Positions 1-5,144 of a DNA stretch of 5,144 bases are shown here, piece by piece. The position numbers and the translations under genes were made by a program. Below the pieces are notes generated by a model. That model worked only from the letters and a program-made list of their open reading frames with translations. It was not told the origin of the DNA and did no database searches. Each line of letters opens with the position of its first letter. Position 1 is the stretch's first letter. This DNA is from Desulfobacteraceae bacterium (GTDB lineage Bacteria; Desulfobacterota; Desulfobacteria; Desulfobacterales; UBA11574), in assembly GCA_029857875.1 (NCBI GenBank), contig JAOUGB010000218.1, positions 1 through 5,144 on the forward strand, read 5' to 3'.

Positions 1-1118
1 TTGTGACGGGTTTTGGTCATGAATGCATGACATCCGGCACAGTTCTTATCCTGTTGTTTGGATTCATGGCACCCGGTACAGCTGCTTTGATGTCCGCGTT
101 TATGAAAAGCGGTTTCAAGTGTAATTTCCCTGCCATTTTTTGTAACTTTTTTTGAACCGGCCAGCGAATGGCAGGTCGCACACGACTCCAGACTTGCAAG
201 GTGACATACGCGGCAGGTGTCATTGTATTCTTCATGGTTCTTATGATCGAAGGGGACCTGGTTCATCCTTGAGATACGCCCCTTTTCATCGCCGGTTTTG
301 ATGATGACATTATCCGGTTGTCCCCTCTTCAGCCTGGGGACATTTTTCACCTTTTCAATTTTCAGTTGCTCTTGGGCATCATGGCATCCGGCGCACCGAA
401 GAGGGCCTGCATCCATGTGCTTCGCACGGGTCTTTTGATGACAATCGATACAGGCAAAATGGGAGGCAAACCGCATGGAGATCACTTTTTCCGTAGCATC
501 ACTTTCCGGCTTTTCTTTATGACAATACCGGCAGGTGCCTTCTTTCCCCTCGGCATAGAAGAGTTTTTGGCTTTTCTTGTCATATTCGTGGTGGCAGCGA
601 TCACATTTGTTCTCCTGGGCACGGTAATGTCGAAAATGGAGGGATTTGTCGAACCCCATGGGAACCCTTGAAGATTGGATCAAGGGTCTTTCCTTGTGAC
701 ACTCATCACATTTAACAGGGCCTGCCTTTTCTCCAGCCCCAACCATTTCAGTATGGCATTTGGTGCAGTTGTCACAGTAAATTTTCGTTAATTCTTCACG
801 ACTTATATCTTTTAGCCGCATAAATTTTTGGGACATACGTCCGTTTTCAGTCTTATGACAGGCCATACAGTCTTTATTTTTCTTTTCCAAGGCGTCGGTA
901 TGCTGGTCATGTAAAAATATAGCCTTGGTCTTTTCAAGTTTTCCAAAAGCCGCCATATTATCGAAAGTAATGATATCCGGCCGAAACATGATCGGCTGAG
1001 TATCGTCAGGGGGTTTTGACAATGCTGTAACATCAAAAGCGCCCATAAAGCCGATTAACAAGATGACAATCGTAACAGAGATTCCAGCCCCTATGAGTAA
1101 CGATTTTCCCTTCACCAT
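1..1118 (-). CDS. hmcA: HmcA-like high-molecular-weight multiheme cytochrome c, C-terminus off the left edge
   Basis: A periplasmic electron-transfer cytochrome, probably the acceptor for the formate dehydrogenase encoded upstream. The frame is open from ATG at 1118 to the window edge (372 codons, no stop seen). An in-frame stop at 1137-1139 and an AAGGAT ribosome site fix the start. Residues 1-6 are basic and 7-28 hydrophobic, giving a Sec signal peptide (possible cleavage after VTA, 30-32) or a membrane anchor. Eleven CXXCH heme sites begin at residues 84, 118, 137, 172, 196, 223, 242, 302, 313, 347 and 360. They fall into three cytochrome c3-like modules of 3, 4 and 4 hemes, each opened by an HxxH pair (70/73, 161/164, 292/295). 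From memory, HmcA of Desulfovibrio (about 545 aa, 16 hemes) has the same incomplete first module and very similar stretches such as FGKL, KFMRL, GFDKSLH and VPRLxRGQPD. About 170 residues and five hemes are therefore probably missing. Cys115 and Leu307 replace expected heme ligands. The cytochrome assignment is secure; the HmcA name is likely. Confidence 0.88.
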   Translation of the reverse strand, partial: MVKGKSLLIGAGISVTIVILLIGFMGAFDVTALSKPPDDTQPIMFRPDIITFDNMAAFGKLEKTKAIFLHDQHTDALEKKNKDCMACHKTENGRMSQKFMRLKDISREELTKIYCDNCTKCHTEMVGAGEKAGPVKCDECHKERPLIQSSRVPMGFDKSLHFRHYRAQENKCDRCHHEYDKKSQKLFYAEGKEGTCRYCHKEKPESDATEKVISMRFASHFACIDCHQKTRAKHMDAGPLRCAGCHDAQEQLKIEKVKNVPRLKRGQPDNVIIKTGDEKGRISRMNQVPFDHKNHEEYNDTCRVCHLASLESCATCHSLAGSKKVTKNGREITLETAFHKRGHQSSCTGCHESKQQDKNCAGCHAFMTKTRH

Positions 1119-1125
1119 AATTCTT

Positions 1126-1131
1126 ATCCTT
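1126..1131 (-). promoter_or_regulatory. Ribosome binding site of the multiheme cytochrome
   Basis: On the minus strand the sequence AAGGAT lies 7 nt before the ATG at 1118. It supports translation in the heme-containing frame rather than in the overlapping out-of-frame ORFs. An in-frame TAA sits only six codons upstream of the ATG, so no longer N-terminus is possible. Confidence 0.7.
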
Positions 1132-1176
1132 GCCTGTTATCGAATATATAATTGTAAAGTTATTTCTTCGTGAACC

Positions 1177-2052
1177 CTAAGTGGCGCGTAATAAAACCTT
1201 GCCTTTATCTTCCAGGTTTTTGCCGGCAATGATATCCAAATGCCATGTGGCCACATCATCCAGCGGTAGAATAATCGGCCCTGCGATTTCCCTTAAATCC
1301 ATGGTCTTAAGATAATTGTTACAACGACCACATAGATCCACGCGGAGGCCTTCCTCTTTTTCCGCCCGCAAATAACTCAGCTCTTTTCTATTGTCATTTT
1401 CGCAAAACGGACAGCGAAGCCGCGGATAGGACCACGCAGTTTCACACAATGAGCAGTGCAGCCTTCGTTTTCCTCCCTCACCGGAAAGATCGGCCAGCCT
1501 GGGTGCCGAGCCGCAAACCGGGCAGTGGCCGTGATTCCAGAGGCTTAAATCCAAATGTTCGAGAACGGCTTGTGCGATAAGCAAGAGGGACGGTCGCAAA
1601 GACAAGTGAAGGAGCAATGCCAGTACCGGGGCATCGATGTTGAATGCCTTGGCCGAAGCTTCGATGGCCTCATAGTTGGATGCCAGAGCCGCCTTCACCA
1701 CTGCCGGAGTTCCGTTACGCTTTTCTTCTATGGCCTTTAGCAGGCCCTCTGCCTGTCGACGTCCGTCTTCTCTTTTTCCCACCAATTCCACCAGGCGTTT
1801 ATACAGGGCTGAAACTTTTTCCCAGTCCAGAGCCAATTCTTCCGGGTTCAAAAAAGATCGTCCTTGTGTGCACGCTTTTCGCAGATCTTCCTGATCAACG
1901 TTCAACTCAGGCAGATTAAATTCTTCGGAGTCGGAAGCTTTCACCGTTTCGGACAAAAGATCACCCACCCACTGAACAATCTCGGTATAGGCAGGATTTC
2001 GCTTACTGATGGTTTTTACTTTTAATTCGATGTCCTCCAAGTCTGGGGGCAT
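1177..2052 (-). CDS. fdhE: FdhE, formate dehydrogenase assembly/accessory protein
   Basis: A cytoplasmic accessory protein needed to make active respiratory formate dehydrogenase. In E. coli, FdhE binds iron in a rubredoxin-like manner and interacts with the catalytic subunit. This one is 291 aa, close to the usual family length of about 300, and has no signal peptide. The N-terminal half (about 1-165) is helical and charged. The C-terminal half has the four CXXC pairs that define the family: CPVC at 177-180, CSLC at 200-203, CPFC at 214-217 and CGRC at 241-244, the last followed by the characteristic NNYLKT. ATG at 2052 is preceded by AAAGGTG with a 5-nt spacer; the stop is TAG at 1177. It lies 81 nt after fdhB, with a stem-loop in the gap, and 58 nt before the cytochrome gene, so it is in the same transcription direction and probably the same operon. 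The fdhA-fdhB-fdhE order is usual for periplasmic enzymes of sulfate reducers and supports a role in maturing the neighbouring FdhA. Confidence 0.93.
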   Translation of the reverse strand: MPPDLEDIELKVKTISKRNPAYTEIVQWVGDLLSETVKASDSEEFNLPELNVDQEDLRKACTQGRSFLNPEELALDWEKVSALYKRLVELVGKREDGRRQAEGLLKAIEEKRNGTPAVVKAALASNYEAIEASAKAFNIDAPVLALLLHLSLRPSLLLIAQAVLEHLDLSLWNHGHCPVCGSAPRLADLSGEGGKRRLHCSLCETAWSYPRLRCPFCENDNRKELSYLRAEKEEGLRVDLCGRCNNYLKTMDLREIAGPIILPLDDVATWHLDIIAGKNLEDKGKVLLRAT

Positions 2053-2096
2053 TGATACACCTTTCTTTTTCGGAAAAAACCAATTTCTTTGTAAGG

Positions 2097-2126
2097 TCAG
2101 GGGCTCCGTATTACCGGAGCCCCTGA
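2097..2126 (-). promoter_or_regulatory. Perfect 12-bp stem-loop between fdhB and fdhE, possible attenuator or mRNA stabiliser
   Basis: The arms TCAGGGGCTCCG (2097-2108) and CGGAGCCCCTGA (2115-2126) are exact reverse complements around a 6-nt loop. The structure begins 7 nt after the fdhB stop and ends 44 nt before the fdhE start. On the transcribed strand no U-tract follows directly; the nearest run of six T (2074-2079) begins 17 nt past the stem. It is therefore not a classical intrinsic terminator. It could cause partial termination, protect the fdhA-fdhB message from 3' exonucleases, or mark a processing site that lowers fdhE and cytochrome expression relative to the enzyme. The structure is seen directly; the role is inferred. 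Confidence 0.6.
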
Positions 2127-2133
2127 TTGGCGC

Positions 2134-2787
2134 TTACAATTCCATAGGCTTGTACTTGATAAAATCGTCCACAATCAGAAATAACGCACGAACATCTTTT
2201 TCGTCTTCAATGTGGGCCTTGGCGCCGAATTTCTTTTTGGCTTCGGCCAGGTGTTGATTGGCGAGCTTCTTGATATCCGCCTCTTCACCAAAAGTGAGCG
2301 CTCCGGTGGGGCAGGCTTTGACGCAGGCCGGCAAAAGCCCGGCATCAACACGGTCGGTGCACATGGTGCACTTGACCAGCTGCTTTTGATCCTTGCTCCA
2401 ATTGGGGACACTCCATGGGCACGCCTGTTTGATGGCTTTGGAGGCTTTTTCAAGGTCTTTGGTCTTTTCCGTATAAACAACCGCGCCATAATCGTTCACA
2501 ACAATGGCGTCTTTCATGATCTGATCCGCCTTCTTTTTGCACGGCGGCGCCAGACAGTGACGGCATGCGTCACTGAAAAAATACCAAGCCATGGAATTTT
2601 TGTCAGATGGATATTCGGAAAAACGTACCAAACGGTACGTGTTTCCGTTGAGATCCAGCGGATTTTGATAGCTGCCGTACTGTTTGGTTTTATCCGCAGG
2701 CAGCTCGTTCCACTGCTTGCAGGCGATCTGGCAACCGCGGCAGGCAGTACAACGGGTCGTATCTATAAGAAAAAATTTACCAGCCAT
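2134..2787 (-). CDS. fdhB: Formate dehydrogenase beta subunit, three-cluster [4Fe-4S] ferredoxin-type protein
   Basis: The electron-transfer subunit of the periplasmic formate dehydrogenase: it accepts electrons from the FdhA active site and passes them to a cytochrome. It is 217 aa with 12 cysteines: C13/16/19/23 (CTACRGCQIAC), C75/78/83 (CRHCLAPPC), C123 (ACPW), C140/143 (CTMC) and C155/159 (CVKAC followed by PTGAL). Twelve cysteines suit three cubane clusters, likely C13/16/19 with C159, C23 with C140/143/155, and C75/78/83 with C123. This resembles Desulfovibrio gigas FdhB, unlike the four-cluster E. coli FdnH, where CxxCxxxxC is followed by a further CP. There is no signal peptide and no C-terminal transmembrane helix, whereas FdnH has such a helix. 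The protein is therefore presumably exported by riding with the Tat-dependent alpha subunit and is soluble. ATG at 2787 comes 3 nt after the fdhA stop, with AGGAGG inside the end of fdhA, so translation is probably coupled. The stop is TAA at 2134. Confidence 0.95.
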   Translation of the reverse strand: MAGKFFLIDTTRCTACRGCQIACKQWNELPADKTKQYGSYQNPLDLNGNTYRLVRFSEYPSDKNSMAWYFFSDACRHCLAPPCKKKADQIMKDAIVVNDYGAVVYTEKTKDLEKASKAIKQACPWSVPNWSKDQKQLVKCTMCTDRVDAGLLPACVKACPTGALTFGEEADIKKLANQHLAEAKKKFGAKAHIEDEKDVRALFLIVDDFIKYKPMEL

Positions 2788-2790
2788 GGT

Positions 2791-5144
2791 TTACGCCCTC
2801 CTTTTCCCGAGTTTTTCCACGTTGACCATAAACGCTTTGGTCTCCGGGATTCTAGTGTTGGGATCACCGGTGGATGGTGTCAAAAGGTTGGCCGAATCGC
2901 CGCCATCCTTCGGATAGACCCATCCGAAACACCAGGGAAGCCCCACTTGATGAACCGTCAGTCCTTGAATGGTCATGGGTTTAAAACGGCCGGTCACCAT
3001 GGCCACGGCCTCTACCTCTCCGCGGGCCGAGGATACTTTACACATGTCCCCGTTCTTGATTCCTCTGAGCTTTGCCAGCTCATTGCTCATCTCGACAAAA
3101 AGCTGCGGCTGTGTTTCCAACAGCCAGGGCTGCCAGCGGGTTAGAGCGCCGGTCTGCCAGTGCTCTGTGACCCTGTAAGTCGTGCCTACAAAGGGGAATC
3201 GTGGATCGCAGGAATAATGCGCATCTGCCTCCGTACCATAAACCGGAGCTACAGGATTCATGCGCTGACTGGACATCAGGTTCTTGGGCACCGGGCACTC
3301 AAGGGGTTCATAGTGCTCGGGAAGGGGCCCGTCGACTCGACCGGGACCGAAAACCGACGCCACGCCGTCCGGTTTCATAATGAACGGACGCTTGGTCTTT
3401 TCTTTGTCCGCCATGGGCGGCCAGCCGCCGTCCGGAACATCGCCCACCCACTTACCGTCCTTGTATTCCAGGATGTTTTTGTTGGGCGACCAGGGTTTGC
3501 CGTTGAGATCCACGGCTGCTCGGTTGTAAATGATGCGCCGGTTCACCGGCCAGCACCATGACCATTCCGGATAAAGACCCATACCGGTGGGATCTTTTTT
3601 CTCCCTTCGGGCTGCCATGTTCCCTTTTTCCGTATAGGAGTTACAATAGAGCCAATTACCGGAACTGGTGGAACCGTCATCCAAAAGGAAGGCAAACGAC
3701 GGTACAAGGGTTCCTTTCTTATAGGATGTACCTTTTATAGTCACATCCTGTTCAAAGTAGCCGTTGACCAGCTTGGCGATGGCATGGGGATCGTATTTGC
3801 CGTCCTTGACATAATCCCATCTCAAATTTTTGATGGGTTCCGTGAACTTCCCCTCGGCTTCATACAACGTACGGACTTTTTCAAACAGTTCGACCATGAT
3901 ATCGCCGTCGCCCTTCGGGCCGCGAGGCGGTTTGGCGGCCGCATAGCGCCACTGCATCCAGCGTCCGGAGTTGGTAATGGACCCTTCTTTTTCAACACTG
4001 GTTAAGCAGGGGAGGAAAAAGACCTCGGTTTTGATCTCGTCGGGTTTCATTCCCGGTCCCTTCCAGAACGAAGCGGTTTCATTGTCAAAGATGTTGACGT
4101 TGACCATCCAGTCCAGCTTGGCCAATGCCTGGCGAGTTTTATTGGAATTGGCGCCGGAACAGGCGGGATTCTGGCCCCAGGCAAAAAATCCCTTGATGTC
4201 TCCTTTGTACATCTCATCGAAAATGTCGAGCCAGGAGTAGGTCTTGCCGTCGTCGATCTTGGGCATCCAGGAATAACCGAAATCGTTCTCCTTGGTAGCG
4301 AATTCCCCGAACATCGATTTCAGGAAGCTGGCCATGTACTTGGGCTTGTTCTGCCACCAGTTGGCGGAGAGGGGATCGTTTGTTTTTGGCGTGTTCTTAT
4401 CGTTGTAATCGGCCAGTGTCACCAAAGAGGCTTTGGGGGTACCCAGATAGCCCGGCCAAATGTGAAACAGCAGGCAGTGATCCGTGGAACCCTGCACATT
4501 GGACTCGCCGCGGAGGGCGTTGACACCGCCGCCGGGCCGACCCATGTTGCCGAGCATCAGCTGGATCATGGCCATCATGCGGATGTTCTGCACGCCAACC
4601 GTATGCTGGGTCCAGCCCATGGCGTACATGATGGTGCCGGTTTTGTCTACGGCGCCGGTTTTTGCGTAAGTTTCATAAACTTTCTTAAGATCCGCTTCCG
4701 ACGTTCCGGTGATGGCGGATACGGTTTTCGGGGTGTAGCGAGAATAGTGCTGTTTCATGAGCTGGAACACGCAGCGCGGATCTTTTAGCTCTAAATCACG
4801 CTTGGGCACACCCTTTTCATCTTTTTCAAACGCCCATTGCGACTTGTCGTATTTTTTTGCCTTAGGATCGTATCCGGAGAAAAGGCCGTCTTTAAAATCG
4901 AATTTGGAACCGACGATAAAACTGGCATTGGTGTAATTGGCCGCATATTCCTTATGAAATTTGTTATTGGAAAGGATATAGTTCATCATGCCGCCAAGAA
5001 ACGCGATGTCCGTGCCTGATCGTAACGGAGCGTAAATGTCGGCTTTTGAAGAGGTACGGGTGAATCGGGGATCAACACTGATGAGGGTGGCGCCTTTATC
5101 TTTGGCGTTACCGACCCACTTCATGGAGATGGGATGGTTTTCCG
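2791..5144 (-). CDS. fdhA: Formate dehydrogenase catalytic (alpha) subunit, molybdopterin or tungstopterin type, N-terminus off the right edge
   Basis: The catalytic subunit of a periplasmic formate dehydrogenase (formate to CO2 plus two electrons) of the DMSO reductase superfamily. 783 codons are present and the frame is open to the right edge. The Met at 5124 is internal, because ENHPIS is readable just upstream. Family members are about 1000 aa, so roughly 200 residues are missing, including the Tat signal, the N-terminal [4Fe-4S] site and the Sec or Cys metal ligand. Numbering from Met5124, visible marks are VDPRFTRTSSKAD (18-30), GWTQHTVGVQNIR (170-182), LGNMGRPGGGVNALRGESNV (191-210), GQNPACSGAN (317-326) and EKEGSITNSGRWMQWR (378-393). 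The C-terminal pterin-dinucleotide-binding domain starts about HWQTGALTR (655). Arg205 (codon 4510-4512) is in the position of the E. coli FdhF active-site Arg333. No frameshift is visible. The C-terminus (GKRRA, TAA at 2791) is followed at once by fdhB. Whether it uses Mo or W, and Sec or Cys, cannot be told from this window. Confidence 0.96.
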   Translation of the reverse strand, partial: ENHPISMKWVGNAKDKGATLISVDPRFTRTSSKADIYAPLRSGTDIAFLGGMMNYILSNNKFHKEYAANYTNASFIVGSKFDFKDGLFSGYDPKAKKYDKSQWAFEKDEKGVPKRDLELKDPRCVFQLMKQHYSRYTPKTVSAITGTSEADLKKVYETYAKTGAVDKTGTIMYAMGWTQHTVGVQNIRMMAMIQLMLGNMGRPGGGVNALRGESNVQGSTDHCLLFHIWPGYLGTPKASLVTLADYNDKNTPKTNDPLSANWWQNKPKYMASFLKSMFGEFATKENDFGYSWMPKIDDGKTYSWLDIFDEMYKGDIKGFFAWGQNPACSGANSNKTRQALAKLDWMVNVNIFDNETASFWKGPGMKPDEIKTEVFFLPCLTSVEKEGSITNSGRWMQWRYAAAKPPRGPKGDGDIMVELFEKVRTLYEAEGKFTEPIKNLRWDYVKDGKYDPHAIAKLVNGYFEQDVTIKGTSYKKGTLVPSFAFLLDDGSTSSGNWLYCNSYTEKGNMAARREKKDPTGMGLYPEWSWCWPVNRRIIYNRAAVDLNGKPWSPNKNILEYKDGKWVGDVPDGGWPPMADKEKTKRPFIMKPDGVASVFGPGRVDGPLPEHYEPLECPVPKNLMSSQRMNPVAPVYGTEADAHYSCDPRFPFVGTTYRVTEHWQTGALTRWQPWLLETQPQLFVEMSNELAKLRGIKNGDMCKVSSARGEVEAVAMVTGRFKPMTIQGLTVHQVGLPWCFGWVYPKDGGDSANLLTPSTGDPNTRIPETKAFMVNVEKLGKRRA
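2797..2802 (-). promoter_or_regulatory. Ribosome binding site of fdhB, inside the 3' end of fdhA
   Basis: A perfect AGGAGG on the minus strand lies 9 nt before the fdhB ATG. It overlaps the codons for the last Arg residues of FdhA. With only 3 nt between the two genes, ribosomes finishing fdhA can reinitiate on fdhB. That would fit the equal amounts needed for a 1:1 heterodimer. Confidence 0.75.

Noticed and set aside
17..235. Minus-strand 72-codon ORF, and the similar 74-codon ORF at 812-1036
   Set aside because: Both are one frame off the cytochrome. The true frame has 11 CXXCH sites and stays open for 372 codons; these ORFs have none and no family resemblance.
318..671. Plus-strand ORF of 117 codons with a hydrophobic-looking product
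   Set aside because: It lies antisense to the cytochrome gene. The minus-strand frame here contains evenly spaced CXXCH motifs, which is decisive. The hydrophobic stretches are complements of Lys/Glu-rich codons.
1141..1168. AT-rich patch between fdhE and the cytochrome with TTTACA and TATATT on the minus strand, a possible internal promoter
   Set aside because: The -35-like and -10-like hexamers are not at usable spacing (they nearly abut), and no alternative partner fits, so it is more likely AT-rich intergenic DNA.
2623..2640. Inverted repeat ACGTACC-4 nt-GGTACGT
   Set aside because: It has only 7-bp arms and lies inside fdhB, where it encodes an ordinary stretch (YRLVRF). No operator role can be supported.
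2929..3042. Cys695 and Cys732 (numbered from Met5124) in the FdhA C-terminal domain as a redox-switch disulfide like that reported for D. vulgaris FdhAB (C845-C872)
   Set aside because: The spacing is 37 residues here against 27 in the reported pair, so I cannot claim equivalence. A structural alignment would decide.
2212..3144. Long plus-strand ORF of 310 codons
   Set aside because: It is antisense to fdhB and to the end of fdhA, both of which have intact family motifs. The translated product shows no recognisable domain.
2791..5144. An exotic or new enzyme system in place of formate dehydrogenase
   Set aside because: The alpha subunit motifs, the FdhB neighbour and FdhE all point to a standard periplasmic formate dehydrogenase. 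Novelty, if any, lies in the attached cytochrome.

Overview
The window reads as one minus-strand operon segment from an anaerobic Desulfobacterota (former Deltaproteobacteria) bacterium, most likely a sulfate reducer or a related syntroph. The evidence is the pairing of a periplasmic-type formate dehydrogenase, whose iron-sulfur subunit carries exactly 12 cysteines, with a large multiheme class III (cytochrome c3-type) cytochrome. That combination is typical of Desulfovibrio, Desulfobacter and Syntrophobacter relatives. I cannot name the genus.

Transcription runs from right to left. The catalytic subunit of formate dehydrogenase (fdhA) enters from the right edge without its N-terminus and ends at 2791. 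It is followed after 3 nt by the iron-sulfur subunit fdhB (2134-2787). An 81-nt gap with a perfect 12-bp stem-loop comes next, then the assembly factor fdhE (1177-2052). After a 58-nt gap comes a multiheme cytochrome that starts at 1118 and runs off the left edge. This last gene is easily missed, because its stop codon lies outside the window and shorter out-of-frame ORFs overlap it. In its correct frame it is open for 372 codons and carries 11 CXXCH heme sites. Its layout and wording match HmcA, the 16-heme high-molecular-weight cytochrome of Desulfovibrio, so I call it hmcA-like. The plus strand holds no credible gene: every open frame there lies antisense to these genes.

Inferred function: FdhA oxidises formate in the periplasm (or reduces CO2 in reverse). 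FdhB carries the electrons through three [4Fe-4S] clusters. The multiheme cytochrome takes them, either directly or through small cytochrome c3, and passes them to a membrane redox complex. FdhE helps mature FdhA. The order alpha, beta, fdhE, cytochrome is the one I recall for the Desulfovibrio FdhABC3 operon, but the last gene here is an Hmc-type cytochrome rather than a tetraheme c3.

The most interesting details are in the cytochrome. Comparing its internal repeats suggests that two distal heme ligands have changed: Cys115 stands where a His is expected, and Leu307 stands where the second His of CXXCHH is expected. I found no mobile element, CRISPR, RNA gene or defence system.
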